The translations under genes and the position numbers were made by a program. DNA of 64,000 nt. Source: Caulobacter sp. BP25. GTDB taxonomy: Bacteria > Pseudomonadota > Alphaproteobacteria > Caulobacterales > Caulobacteraceae. Shown in pieces: positions 8,664-19,022 of this stretch (its first letter is position 1; each line of letters begins with the position of its first letter). Below the pieces are notes generated by a model. It did no database searches. It was not told where the DNA came from and was given only the letters and a program-made list of their open reading frames with translations. The stretch lies in assembly GCF_002737755.1 (NCBI RefSeq), contig NZ_PEGH01000018.1, positions 620,001 to 684,000 on the forward strand, in the 5' to 3' direction.

Positions 8664-9680
8664 ATGAAAGTCGCAGTCAACGACGTCAAGAAGCTTTCGG
8701 GGCCTGAAAAGGCGGCCATCGTGCTGCTGGCTCTGGGCGAAGAGCACACCCGCATCTGGGAAGCGCTCGACGACGAGGAAATCAAGGAAGTCTCCCAGGC
8801 CATGGCGGGCCTGGGCACCGTCTCGGCCTCGGTCGTGGAAGACCTGCTGGTCGAGTTCGTGTCGGGCATGAGCTCGACCGGCGCGATCATGGGCTCGTAT
8901 GAGCAGACCCAGCGCCTGCTGGCGTCGTTCATGCCGGCCGACAAGGTCGACCAGCTGATGGAAGAGATCCGCGGTCCGGCGGGTCGAACCATGTGGGACA
9001 AGCTCGGCAACGTGAACGAGGCCGTGCTCGCCAACTATCTGAAGAACGAGTACCCCCAGACCGTCGCCGTGGTGCTCTCGAAGGTGAAGAGCGACCACGC
9101 CGCCCGCGTGCTGGCCTGCCTGCCCGAAGACTTCGCCCTGGAATGCGTGACGCGGATGCTGCGCATGGAGCCGGTGCAGCGCGAAATCCTCGACAAGATC
9201 GAGATGACGCTGCGCACCGAGTTCATGTCGAACCTGGCGCGCACCTCCAAGCGCGACAGCCACGAGATGATGGCCGAGATCTTCAACAACTTCGACCGCC
9301 AGACCGAGGCCCGCTTCATCGCCGCCCTGGAAGAGCGCAACCGCGAGGCCGCCGAGCGCATCCGGGCCCTGATGTTCGTGTTCGAGGACCTGTCGAAGCT
9401 GGATCCCGGCGGCATCCAGACCCTGCTGCGCTCCACGCCGAAGGAGCAACTGGCCCTGGCCCTGAAGGGCGCCTCGGACAAGCTGCGGGACATGTTCTTC
9501 TCGAACATGTCCGAGCGCGCCGCCAAGATCATGCGCGAGGACATGGACAGCATGGGCCCCGTGCGCCTGAAGGACGTCGACGCCGCCCAGGTGGGCATGG
9601 TCCAGGTCGCCAAGGACCTGGCCGCCAAGGGCGAGATCATGCTGGCCGGTTCGGGCAGCGAAGACGAGCTGATCTACTGA
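8664..9680 (+). CDS. fliG: Flagellar motor switch protein FliG
   Basis: FliG sits on the cytoplasmic face of FliF and transmits torque from the stators. The 338 residues begin with the FliF-binding N domain ([20 protein letters not shown]), contain the middle armadillo-like domain, and end in the charged torque helix region with [10 protein letters not shown] and the [18 protein letters not shown] segment, where the conserved Arg/Asp/Glu residues face MotA. It starts five bases after fliF and 10 bases before fliH, so cotranscription is clear. Confidence 0.96.
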   Translation: MKVAVNDVKKLSGPEKAAIVLLALGEEHTRIWEALDDEEIKEVSQAMAGLGTVSASVVEDLLVEFVSGMSSTGAIMGSYEQTQRLLASFMPADKVDQLMEEIRGPAGRTMWDKLGNVNEAVLANYLKNEYPQTVAVVLSKVKSDHAARVLACLPEDFALECVTRMLRMEPVQREILDKIEMTLRTEFMSNLARTSKRDSHEMMAEIFNNFDRQTEARFIAALEERNREAAERIRALMFVFEDLSKLDPGGIQTLLRSTPKEQLALALKGASDKLRDMFFSNMSERAAKIMREDMDSMGPVRLKDVDAAQVGMVQVAKDLAAKGEIMLAGSGSEDELIY

Positions 9681-9690
9681 GGCGGATGGC

Positions 9691-10329
9691 ATGATCGACA
9701 CTCCCCCTCGCAAATTCGCCTTCGACACGGTCTTCGACGATCGTGGCGGCGTCGCCTACGAGGCGCCGAAGGTGAAGAAGAACTTCACCCTCGAAGAGGT
9801 CGAGGCCGCCAAGGCCCAGGCCTATGCCGAGGGCGAACGCTCGGCCGTGGCGCGCGCCGAGCAGGAGGCCGCCCATGCTCTGGGCGACATCGCCGGCGCG
9901 GTGCGCCAAGCGTTCGGCGCCCTGGCCCATGTCGCCCACGAGCACCGCGAGGGCGCGGCCATGCTGGCCTTGGCCTGCGGGCGCAAGATCGCCGACGCGG
10001 CCCTCGCCCGGTTCCCTGAGGCGCCGGTGACGGCCGCCCTGGAGGCCCTGGCCCGCGAAGTCGAGGCCCAGCCCCGCATCTTTGTCCGGGTCTCGCCCGA
10101 GATGGAGGAGCGCACCCAGCAGGCGCTGGAAAACGTCGCGGCGCAGATCGGCTACCAGGGCCAGATCGTCGCGCGCGCCGACGGCGCCATGCCGCCGGCC
10201 GCCTTTACCTTCGACTGGGGCGAGGGCCGCGCGGCCTTCGATCCAGACGGCGCCGCCCAGCGCGTCGCCGAAGCGCTTGAGGCGGCCATCGCCGCCGAAG
10301 GCCTCCACGCCGAACCCATGTTCTCATAA
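9691..10329 (+). CDS. fliH: Flagellar export regulator FliH (FlbE)
   Basis: FliH binds and negatively regulates the FliI export ATPase and links it to the C ring. The 212-residue protein has an acidic N-terminus, a long Ala/Glu-rich helix (about 36-90, [20 protein letters not shown]) and a compact C-terminal domain, as in the FliH/YscL family. The family diverges strongly, so position weighs heavily: it lies between fliG and fliN exactly where flbE is found in Caulobacter. The stop codon is 15 bases before the fliN start. Confidence 0.85.
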   Translation: MIDTPPRKFAFDTVFDDRGGVAYEAPKVKKNFTLEEVEAAKAQAYAEGERSAVARAEQEAAHALGDIAGAVRQAFGALAHVAHEHREGAAMLALACGRKIADAALARFPEAPVTAALEALAREVEAQPRIFVRVSPEMEERTQQALENVAAQIGYQGQIVARADGAMPPAAFTFDWGEGRAAFDPDGAAQRVAEALEAAIAAEGLHAEPMFS

Positions 10330-10344
10330 GCAAGGCTGAACCCG

Positions 10345-10677
10345 ATGGCCGAAGACAACCTCACCCTCGACGAATTCGGCGGCCAGATGCTGGCCTCCGA
10401 AATGCCGGTCGAGATCGCCGACAAGACCGCCTCCGACCTGGCGCCGGTCTTCGATGTGCCGGTCAACATCTCCGCCGTGCTGGGGCGGGCCAACATGTCG
10501 GTCGCCCAGCTGCTGCAGCTGGGCCAGGGCTCGATCCTGGAGCTGGACCGCAAGGTCGGCGAGGCGATCGACATCTACGTCAACAACCGCCTGGTCGCCC
10601 GGGGCGAGGTCGTCGTCGTCGACGAGCGCCTGGGCGTGACCATGACGGAAATCATCAAGGACGGCGACCAGAACTAA
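10345..10677 (+). CDS. fliN: Flagellar motor switch protein FliN
   Basis: FliN is the C-ring component that, with FliM, sets rotation direction and docks FliH. The 110-residue product has a short acidic leader and the SpoA/FliMN core: FDVPVNISAVLGRANMSVAQ, then LGQGSILELDRKVGE and VARGEVVVVDERLGVTMTEI at the end. These are the hallmark repeated beta motifs of FliN. It is fourth in the fliF operon; a 68-base gap leads to flbD. Confidence 0.97.
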   Translation: MAEDNLTLDEFGGQMLASEMPVEIADKTASDLAPVFDVPVNISAVLGRANMSVAQLLQLGQGSILELDRKVGEAIDIYVNNRLVARGEVVVVDERLGVTMTEIIKDGDQN

Positions 10678-10745
10678 GGTTCCGGATCGTCAAGGACTTC
10701 AAGGATTTGGGTTCTTCCCTCGGAAGGGCTTCGGGAGAGTAAGAG

Positions 10746-12113
<1,368 letters not shown>

Positions 12114-12122
12114 TGATCTCCG

Positions 12123-12207
12123 CTGTCATCCCGGCGAAAGCCGGGACCGCTACAGGCCCGGTGCTTGCCGTGGTCCCGGATCGGCCTTCGGCCGTCCGGG
12201 ATGACAG
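12123..12207. repeat. Intergenic inverted repeat (TCATCCCGG family)
   Basis: CTGTCATCCCGG at 12123-12134 is the exact reverse complement of CCGGGATGACAG at 12196-12207. Nested inside are shorter hairpins such as CCCGGCGAAAGCCGGG and CGGCCTTCGGCCG. It sits just after flbD and can fold into a long branched stem, so it may serve as the transcription end. A degenerate relative lies at 21484-21531. Confidence 0.7.
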
Positions 12208-12278
12208 GAAAATGTGCGTTCCGGTCCTTGGGCCAAGATGTCGCGGCGCCGCGACCATCGGTCCGGCGCCGAACATGG

Positions 12279-12292
12279 CTAATTTTCATTAA
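12279..12292 (+). promoter_or_regulatory. Possible CtrA-type site upstream of flhA
   Basis: CTAA-TTTTCA-TTAA lies 71 bases before the flhA start. One half-site departs from TTAA and the spacer is six bases, so it is an imperfect CtrA box. The call leans on the knowledge that flhA (flbF) is an early CtrA-dependent flagellar gene in Caulobacter. Confidence 0.3.
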
Positions 12293-12362
12293 GGATATGG
12301 CGGCGGACCGCAAATCGCTTCAATCGCTGGTCCGCTAGACCTTCACCTTAACAAGGTTCCGA

Positions 12363-14468
12363 ATGGCCGACGCCGCCGCCCCGACAGCCGCTCGATCCGT
12401 TCCCAGCGCCAAGTCGCTGGTCGACGGCCTGCTGCGCGGCGAGATGGGCCTGGCGCTGGGCGTCGTCGGCATCATCGTTCTGCTGATCCTGCCAGTTCCG
12501 GCCTTCCTGCTGGACATTCTGCTGGCCATTTCGCTGACGGGATCGGTGCTGATCCTGATGACGGCGATCCTGATCAAGCGGCCGCTGGAGTTCACCTCGT
12601 TCCCGACCGTCCTGCTGGTCGCCACGCTGTTCAGGCTGGGCCTGAACATCGCCTCGACCCGCCTGATCCTGGCCCACGGCCAGGAGGGCACCGGCGGGGC
12701 CGGCGCGGTCATCGAGGCGTTCGGCCACCTGATGATGCAGGGCAACTTCGTCATCGGGGTGATCGTCTTCATCATCCTGATCGTCGTGAACTTCATGGTC
12801 GTGACCAAGGGGTCGGGCCGGATCGCCGAAGTGGCGGCCCGCTTCACCCTGGACGCCATGCCCGGCAAGCAGATGGCCATCGACGCCGACCTGTCGACGG
12901 GCCTGATCGACCAGGACCAGGCCAAGCTCCGCCGCAAAGAGCTGGAGCAGGAAAGCACGTTCTTCGGGGCCATGGACGGCGCCAGCAAGTTCGTGAAGGG
13001 CGACGCGATCGCCGGCCTGATCATCACGGCGATCAACGTCATCGGCGGCATCATCATCGGCGTAGTGCAGCACAAGCTGCCCTTCGGCGAGGCGGCCTCG
13101 ACCTACACCATCATGACCATCGGCGACGGCCTGGTCAGTCAGATCCCGGCCCTGATCATCTCGATCGCCGCCGGTATGGTCGTCTCCAAGGCTGGCGTCG
13201 AAGGCTCGGCCGACAAGGCCCTGACCACCCAGCTGGCCATGAACCCGGTCGGCCTGGGTATGGTCTCGGCCTCGTCAGGCGTCATGGCCCTGATCCCCGG
13301 CATGCCGATCCTGCCGTTCGCCGCCGTGGCGCTCGGTTCGGGCCTGCTGGCCTATAAGCGCATCCAGGACGCCAAGGCGCCCGCCGCCCTAGACCCCTCC
13401 GCGCTTGAGGCGGCCGCGCCCGCCGAGGCCGAGGAAGAGCCGATCAGCGCCTCCCTGGCCATCGACGACGTCAAGATCGAGCTGGGCTACGGCCTGCTGA
13501 CCCTGATCAACGACCTGGACGGGCGCAAGCTGACCGACCAGATCCGCGCCCTGCGTAAGACCCTGGCCAGCGAGTACGGCTTCGTCATGCCGCCGGTCCG
13601 CATCCTGGACAACATGCGCCTGGCCAACCAGGGCTACGCCATCCGCATCAAGGAGATGGAGGCCGGCGCCGGCGAGGTGCGGCTGGGCATGCTGATGTGC
13701 ATGGACCCGCGCGGCGGTCAGGTCGAGCTGCCGGGCGAGCACGTGCGCGAGCCGGCCTTCGGCCTGCCGGCCACCTGGATCGCCGACGACCTGCGCGAGG
13801 AGGCCACCTTCCGCGGCTACACGGTCGTCGATCCGGCCACGGTGCTGACCACGCACCTGACCGAGATCCTCAAGGAGAACATGGCCGACCTGCTGTCCTA
13901 TGCCGAGGTCCAGAAGCTGCTGAAGGAGCTGCCCGAGGCGCAGAAGAAGCTGGTCGACGACCTGATCCCCGGCACGGCCACCGCCGCCACCGTCCAGCGC
14001 GTGCTGCAGTCGCTGTTGCGCGAGCGGGTCTCGATCCGCGACCTGCCGCAGATCCTGGAAGGTGTCGGCGAGGCCGCGCCGCATACGGCCTCGGTCACCC
14101 TGCTGGTCGAGCAGGTGCGCGCGCGCCTGGCCCGCCAGCTGTGCTGGGCCAACCGTGGCGACGACGGCGCCTTGCCGATCATCACCCTGTCGGCCGACTG
14201 GGAGCAGGCCTTCGCCGAAAGCCTGATCGGTCCCGGCGACGACAAGCAGCTGGCCTTGCCGCCCTCGCGCCTGCAGGACTTCATCCGGGGCGTCCGCGAC
14301 GCTTTCGAACGCGCGGCCCTGGCCGGTGAAGCGCCGGTTCTGCTGACCAGCCCCGGCGTTCGTCCTTACGTCCGCTCGATCATCGAACGCTTCCGCGGCC
14401 AAACCGTCGTGATGAGCCAGAACGAGATCCACCCCCGCGCGCGGTTGCGAACGGTCGGTATGGTCTAG
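12363..14468 (+). CDS. flhA: Flagellar export gate protein FlhA (FlbF)
   Basis: FlhA is the large membrane subunit of the flagellar type III export gate. The 701-residue protein has eight predicted membrane helices in the first ~330 residues (for example GVVGIIVLLILPVPAFLLDI and LISLTG-type helices), the conserved FHIPEP-family loop segment FPTVLLVATLFRLGLNIAST, and a cytoplasmic C-domain from about 345 that carries the chaperone-binding subdomains. Its length matches the family (~690-700). The ATG follows AACAAGGTTCCGA. It has its own upstream region separate from flbD. Confidence 0.97.
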   Translation: MADAAAPTAARSVPSAKSLVDGLLRGEMGLALGVVGIIVLLILPVPAFLLDILLAISLTGSVLILMTAILIKRPLEFTSFPTVLLVATLFRLGLNIASTRLILAHGQEGTGGAGAVIEAFGHLMMQGNFVIGVIVFIILIVVNFMVVTKGSGRIAEVAARFTLDAMPGKQMAIDADLSTGLIDQDQAKLRRKELEQESTFFGAMDGASKFVKGDAIAGLIITAINVIGGIIIGVVQHKLPFGEAASTYTIMTIGDGLVSQIPALIISIAAGMVVSKAGVEGSADKALTTQLAMNPVGLGMVSASSGVMALIPGMPILPFAAVALGSGLLAYKRIQDAKAPAALDPSALEAAAPAEAEEEPISASLAIDDVKIELGYGLLTLINDLDGRKLTDQIRALRKTLASEYGFVMPPVRILDNMRLANQGYAIRIKEMEAGAGEVRLGMLMCMDPRGGQVELPGEHVREPAFGLPATWIADDLREEATFRGYTVVDPATVLTTHLTEILKENMADLLSYAEVQKLLKELPEAQKKLVDDLIPGTATAATVQRVLQSLLRERVSIRDLPQILEGVGEAAPHTASVTLLVEQVRARLARQLCWANRGDDGALPIITLSADWEQAFAESLIGPGDDKQLALPPSRLQDFIRGVRDAFERAALAGEAPVLLTSPGVRPYVRSIIERFRGQTVVMSQNEIHPRARLRTVGMV

Positions 14469-14472
14469 CTAG

Positions 14473-14486
14473 GGTTTTGCAAAACC
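14473..14486. promoter_or_regulatory. Perfect 14-base palindrome upstream of the porin gene
   Basis: GGTTTTGCAAAACC is an uninterrupted palindrome 55 bases before the porin start codon. Without a loop it is better seen as a dimer-binding operator than as an RNA hairpin. A few bases downstream, GTGACAG (14498-14504) is one good half of a PhoB box on the opposite strand, with only a weak second half. No regulator can be named with confidence. Confidence 0.35.
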
Positions 14487-14540
14487 GTCATGGAAGTGTG
14501 ACAGTCGGCCCAGGCCAGGGCTCATTTCCAAGGTGGTGTT

Positions 14541-15929
14541 TTGCATCCCGTCCGCACGTCTCTTGTCGCGCTGGGCGCGACGGGCGCCCTTCTGGCGCCC
14601 ACGTCCGTTCTTGCCCAGGATCAACTGAGTCCCGACGACGTGGCGGCGCTGCGGAGCGAGATCGCCACGCTGCGCGCCCAGCTCCAGAAGATGGAGCAGC
14701 GGCTCGATGCGGCGACCAGCGCCCCGCCAGCGCCCGCTGTCGCCAAGGCGGCGCCCCCGGCGTCAAAGCCCGCGTCGGCGCCGACCGAGATCACCTGGCG
14801 GGGCTCTCCGCAGTTTTCCAGCGCTGGCCGCACGTTCAAGGCCAAGGGCCGCATCCAGATCGACGTTGGCCAGATCGACGCGCCCGGCGGGCTGGTTGAT
14901 CGGGGCCTGGGCTATGGCGCCGAGATGCGCCGCATCCGGCTGGGCGGCGAGGGCAGCCTGGGGGCGGGGGTCGGCTACAAGCTGGAGCTCGAGCTTTCGG
15001 ACAACAACCTGGATCTGGTCGACACCTTCGTGACCTACAAGGCCGGGTCTTGGCTCCTGGCGGCGGGTAACCAGAACCAGTTTCAGTCGCTGGACGAGGT
15101 GACCGGCGACACCGTGGGCTCTTTCATGGAGCGCGCGGCCTTCACCGACGCCTTCAATTTCGAACGCCGCCTGGGCGTCTCGGCCCAGTACGAGAAGGGC
15201 CCATGGGTGCTGCAGGGCGGCCTGTTCTCCGACGACATCACCGCGCTCTCCAACAGCAGCGACGGTCCCGCCGGCGGCGACGAGAACAACAGCTACGGCC
15301 TGGACGGGCGAGCCGTCTATGCACCCAAGCTGGGCAAGACCCAGCTGCATCTGGGCGGTTCGGCCCACTGGCGGACCCTGAAACGCGTCACGGACGCCGG
15401 AACCCGCTACCGCCAGCGGCCATATCTCCACACCAGCAACAGCCGGTTGATTGGAACAGCCTCGCTGCCGGTCAGCGAGGAGGTGCACTATGGCCTGGAG
15501 GGCGCTTTCGTCAGCGGCCGCTGGCACGGCGCGGCCGAGACCCACTGGCAGGAGGCCGAGCTGACGACCGGGATGCGCCCGACCTTCTTCGGGGGCTATG
15601 CCGAGCTTGGCTATTTCCTGACTAAAGATACGCGCGGCTACAAGGGCGGCCAGTTCGACCGCACCAAGCCGTCCAAGCCTCTGGGCGCTGGCGGTCTGGG
15701 CGCGCTGCAGCTCAATGTCCGGTACGACTACCTCGACATGAACGATCGCGGCGTGGTCGGCGGCCAGCAGGACGCCTGGCTGGCGGCGCTGGTCTGGCAG
15801 CCGCTGGAGTACCTGCGCTTCAACGTCAATTACGGCTTGCTGATCTATCAGGACGCCACGCCGCTGCGAAACGGCGACCGCGACTACAAGGTCAATGTCG
15901 CCGGAGCGCGGATGGAGTTGGACTTCTAG
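14541..15929 (+). CDS. Porin of the phosphate-selective OprO/OprP family
   Basis: This is an outer-membrane beta-barrel protein probably used for uptake of phosphate/polyphosphate or another anion. The 462 residues begin with a signal peptide ending VLA-QDQ, then a coiled-coil segment LRSEIATLRAQLQKMEQRL (about 39-57) typical of periplasmic trimer stalks, a Pro/Ala linker, and a barrel starting with FKAKGRIQIDVGQID. The C-terminus ends in Phe (MELDF), the usual outer-membrane assembly signal. The start is TTG preceded by AAGGTGG; no ATG fits the signal peptide. Exact ion specificity cannot be read from sequence. Confidence 0.8.
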   Translation: MHPVRTSLVALGATGALLAPTSVLAQDQLSPDDVAALRSEIATLRAQLQKMEQRLDAATSAPPAPAVAKAAPPASKPASAPTEITWRGSPQFSSAGRTFKAKGRIQIDVGQIDAPGGLVDRGLGYGAEMRRIRLGGEGSLGAGVGYKLELELSDNNLDLVDTFVTYKAGSWLLAAGNQNQFQSLDEVTGDTVGSFMERAAFTDAFNFERRLGVSAQYEKGPWVLQGGLFSDDITALSNSSDGPAGGDENNSYGLDGRAVYAPKLGKTQLHLGGSAHWRTLKRVTDAGTRYRQRPYLHTSNSRLIGTASLPVSEEVHYGLEGAFVSGRWHGAAETHWQEAELTTGMRPTFFGGYAELGYFLTKDTRGYKGGQFDRTKPSKPLGAGGLGALQLNVRYDYLDMNDRGVVGGQQDAWLAALVWQPLEYLRFNVNYGLLIYQDATPLRNGDRDYKVNVAGARMELDF

Positions 15930-15944
15930 CCTGGCGCCGGCCTC

Positions 15945-15962
15945 GGGGGCGTCTGCGCCCCC
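15945..15962 (+). terminator. Hairpin after the porin gene
   Basis: GGGGGCG-TCTG-CGCCCCC forms a 7-base-pair G/C stem 16 bases after the porin stop. No T-tract follows, so termination would be weak or factor-assisted. Confidence 0.5.
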
Positions 15963-16088
15963 ACGCATTTCGTAGGATCGTGCAAGGCCGTCCGCAGGAT
16001 TGGTCTACCGCCGTCGCGGCCCCATATGGCAAGTCTCCCCGCACGCGATCCTCCCCCGATCGCGATCTCCAAATCCAAGGACTATCCA

Positions 16089-17132
16089 ATGGCCACCGCT
16101 AAAGGCTACGCGGCGCCCGCCGCCGGCGCGCCCCTGGCGCCGTTCACGTTCGAGCGCCGCGATCCCAATCCCGACGACGTCGTCATCTCGATCAAGTACT
16201 GCGGGGTCTGCCACTCCGACATCCACATGGTCGACAACGGCTGGGGCCAGAGCGTCTATCCGATCGTGCCGGGCCATGAGATCGCGGGCGTGGTCACCGC
16301 CGTCGGCGCCAATGTCACCAAGTTCAAGGAAGGCGATCCCGTCGGCGTTGGCTGCTTCGTCGACAGCTGCGTCACTTGCAAGGCCGCCCGGGACCTGGAT
16401 CGCGAGCAGTACCAGCCGGGCCTCGTCTTGACCTACAGCGCCTTCGAGCCGGGCTCGGACACCCCGACCTATGGCGGCTATTCCGACCACATCGTGGTCA
16501 AGGAAGACTACGTTCTGTCGATCCCGGAGAACCTGCCGCTGGACGCCGCCGCGCCGCTGCTGTGCGCAGGCATCACGCTGTACTCGCCGCTGCGCCACTG
16601 GAACGCCGGTCCCGGCAAGAAGGTCGCGATCCTGGGCATGGGGGGCCTTGGCCACATGGGCGTCAAGCTGGCCCACGCCATGGGGGCCGAGGTCACGGTG
16701 CTGAGCCAGACCCTGTCCAAGCAGGCCGACGGCCTGCGCCTGGGCGCGGACCACTACTACGCAACCAATGACCCCAAGACCTTCGAGACCCTGGCCGACA
16801 CGTTCGACCTGATCATCTGCACGGTCTCGGCCGGCATCGACTGGGGCGCGTATCTGGCCCTGCTGAAGGTCGACGGGACCATGGTCATCGTCGGCGCGCC
16901 CGAAGAGCCTGTGCAATTGCACGCCTTCGCCCTGATCCCTGGCCGCCGCACCCTGGCTGGCTCGATGATCGGCTCGATCAAGGAAACCCAGGAGATGCTC
17001 GACTTCTGCGGCGAGAACAACATCGTCGCCGAGATCGAGACCATCTCGATCGACCAGATCAACGAGGCCTACAAGCGCATGCACAAGAGCGACGTGCGCT
17101 ACCGCTTCGTGATCGACATGGCGACGCTGTAG
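16089..17132 (+). CDS. Zinc-dependent NAD(P)-alcohol dehydrogenase (YahK/CAD type)
   Basis: A medium-chain dehydrogenase that oxidises alcohols or reduces aldehydes using NAD(P). The 347 residues show the catalytic zinc ligands Cys41 (CGVCHSD), His63-Glu64 (PGHE) and a Cys near 155 (LLCAG), and the Rossmann motif GMGGLGHMG at about 184. The structural zinc lobe is unusual: Cys94 and Cys97 remain, but the third and fourth cysteines expected near 100 and 108 are replaced ([12 protein letters not shown]). The ATG at 16089 is preceded by AAGGACTATCC. It is a single gene ending at a bidirectional hairpin. Substrate unknown; cinnamyl-alcohol-type or broad aldehyde reductase activity is typical of the subgroup. 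Confidence 0.9.
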   Translation: MATAKGYAAPAAGAPLAPFTFERRDPNPDDVVISIKYCGVCHSDIHMVDNGWGQSVYPIVPGHEIAGVVTAVGANVTKFKEGDPVGVGCFVDSCVTCKAARDLDREQYQPGLVLTYSAFEPGSDTPTYGGYSDHIVVKEDYVLSIPENLPLDAAAPLLCAGITLYSPLRHWNAGPGKKVAILGMGGLGHMGVKLAHAMGAEVTVLSQTLSKQADGLRLGADHYYATNDPKTFETLADTFDLIICTVSAGIDWGAYLALLKVDGTMVIVGAPEEPVQLHAFALIPGRRTLAGSMIGSIKETQEMLDFCGENNIVAEIETISIDQINEAYKRMHKSDVRYRFVIDMATL

Positions 17133-17150
17133 GCGGCTCGCCCGATCATG

Positions 17151-17178
17151 AGGGCCGGAGGCGCGTGCTTCCGGCCCT
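17151..17178. terminator. Bidirectional hairpin between adh and the tannase-like gene
   Basis: AGGGCCGGA at 17151-17159 pairs with TCCGGCCCT at 17170-17178, giving a 9-base-pair stem with a 10-base loop between two convergent genes. It probably ends both transcripts. Confidence 0.65.
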
Positions 17179-17193
17179 TGAACCCTTGTCGTC

Positions 17194-18924
17194 TCAGGTG
17201 GCGGGTTTCGGATCGCCCGCCTGGCGCAGCACGCTCGCCAGCCAGCCATAGGCTTCCTGGACGTCGTAGTCGCCGGCGTGACCGCGCATCCAGGCCAGCT
17301 TGACGTTGGCCTGCTTGACCTTCGGGTTGTTGTTGATCGCGGCGGCCAGCGTAGCCTGTACGGCGAACGCCGTGTCGCGGTCGATCGTGCCGTGGCGCAC
17401 GTACCAGTAGGGCGCCACCGTCGTCGTCCGCGACGTCAGATAGGGGATGGGGCTGACCAGCTTGATCTGGCGGGCCAGGGCCGCGCCCTCGCCGGCGGTA
17501 TAGGCCGCCCAGTCCTTGCCCGTATCGTCACGGCCCGAGCCGTCGCCGGCGGTGTCGTTGTGGTCCCAGCCATAGGCTGAGAAGTTGGCGTACTGGACCT
17601 TGGCCGAGCCGAACAGGCTGTTCTCGCCGGTGACGCCCTTATTCCCCGTGTTGCCGCTGGAGTCGAAGGCCGGCACGCCCTTCAGGGTCTGGTTGGCGGC
17701 GACGAAGGCCAGGTACTGGCCGTAGTCGATGGCCGTGACCTTGCCGTTCTCGATCGTCAGCCAGTCGTTCTTCAGCTTGGTGACCCCGGTCGAGGCCGCG
17801 CCCGGCGGGCCGCGCCGGGCAATCTCGAAGTCCTCGCCCAGCGCTGGGATCTTGGTCCCGCGCGCCAGGGCGTCCTCGGCGCTGGCCTTGACCATAGCGA
17901 CGATGGCGGCGGGCAGGGTCGCGACGGTCAGCGGCGCGCCGCTCGCGTCCTTCAGGCCCAGGCTTTCCAGATAGGCCGGATAGGCCTCCGCCAGGGTCTT
18001 GGAGCCGGCTTGGTGGGCTGCGTCGACGGCGCTGGCTGGGCTGTTCGACGCCGTGCGCAAGCCACCGTACTGCCACTCATAGGCGGCGTCTGCGTGGCCC
18101 AGGTCGTTGATCGGGCAGTAGGCGATAGTGGCGAAGACGTCGTCGCGGACCGTGCTGCGGCCAGCTGCGTCGATCCCCGCCGCGCCGATGGCGGCCAGTT
18201 CGGGCAGGTAGTCTGGACTGTTCCCGCTGGCCGACACGGCCGCCGAAAGCCCGCCGCCGCCGCTGGTGCCGGTGATCACGATGCGCTCGGCCGAGCCCGG
18301 CATCACCGCGTCGTTCTTGCGCAGGTAGCGGATGGCGGCCTTGGCGTCGACGACGACGGCCGGCGCCTTGCCCGCCCAGTCACCCTTGGTGTCGACAATG
18401 CCTCGGCTGCGGGTCCCGGCGCTGACGACGACATAGCCGGCCTTCAGCGCCGCGCCGGTGTTGTCAGTGTCGCTGGTGCTGGAGAGCGCCGCGCCCTCGC
18501 GCACGATGTCGCGGGCCGGGCTGGCCATCCAGCCGCCGTTGTTCACTTGCAGGATGATCGCGGTCTTGGCGTCGGCCGTGCTGGTCGCCGGGACGTAGAC
18601 GTACATCGACTGCCAGGCGAGCGGGTCGGTGGAGCTGGCCATCGGGCCCTGGCCGTTCGGCGGCGCGGTTCCGTTCGCGGTGGGCGCGGGGCCGCCGGCG
18701 GGCGCTCCGCCCAGGCTCGCGCGCTTGGTGACGTCGATCTCGACCGGCTTGGCGACATAGACCATTTGGTAGCGGCGCACCTCCATCGGCTGTCCGTCCA
18801 GCGTGATATGGACCGTGGTGAAGCTGTTGGGGTCGAAGGTCAGGGTGTCAGCGCCGGCCGCCTTGGCCGCCAAGGGAGTCAGGCCCGCCAGACAGGTGAA
18901 GGCCAGAAGACCGACAAGCCGCAT
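17194..18924 (-). CDS. Exported alpha/beta hydrolase, subtype-B tannase-like
   Basis: Likely hydrolyses esters of plant phenolics (gallate or ferulate type) in the periplasm or outside. After a signal peptide (MRLVGLLAF ... AAKAAG) the 576-residue protein has a beta-hydrolase fold with the nucleophile motif GTSGGGG (Ser221). Its C-terminal segments place Asp (RHGTIDRDTAF) and His (WMRGHAGDYD) where bacterial subtype-B tannases have their catalytic partners. The start at 18924 is preferred to 18951 because the signal peptide begins there. The mid-region Gly/Pro-rich insert (about 71-98) is unusual and unexplained. Family assignment is from motif pattern only, so a generic esterase is possible. 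Confidence 0.7.
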   Translation of the reverse strand: MRLVGLLAFTCLAGLTPLAAKAAGADTLTFDPNSFTTVHITLDGQPMEVRRYQMVYVAKPVEIDVTKRASLGGAPAGGPAPTANGTAPPNGQGPMASSTDPLAWQSMYVYVPATSTADAKTAIILQVNNGGWMASPARDIVREGAALSSTSDTDNTGAALKAGYVVVSAGTRSRGIVDTKGDWAGKAPAVVVDAKAAIRYLRKNDAVMPGSAERIVITGTSGGGGLSAAVSASGNSPDYLPELAAIGAAGIDAAGRSTVRDDVFATIAYCPINDLGHADAAYEWQYGGLRTASNSPASAVDAAHQAGSKTLAEAYPAYLESLGLKDASGAPLTVATLPAAIVAMVKASAEDALARGTKIPALGEDFEIARRGPPGAASTGVTKLKNDWLTIENGKVTAIDYGQYLAFVAANQTLKGVPAFDSSGNTGNKGVTGENSLFGSAKVQYANFSAYGWDHNDTAGDGSGRDDTGKDWAAYTAGEGAALARQIKLVSPIPYLTSRTTTVAPYWYVRHGTIDRDTAFAVQATLAAAINNNPKVKQANVKLAWMRGHAGDYDVQEAYGWLASVLRQAGDPKPAT

Positions 18925-19022
18925 GCGTGCGCTTCGTTGTTCTTGTATCATCCGCCAAGCCTAGCGCCGCTTTCTGGCGAGCGCATGTCCGATCGTTTGC
19001 AGCCGCGTTGCACGGCCCGCGA

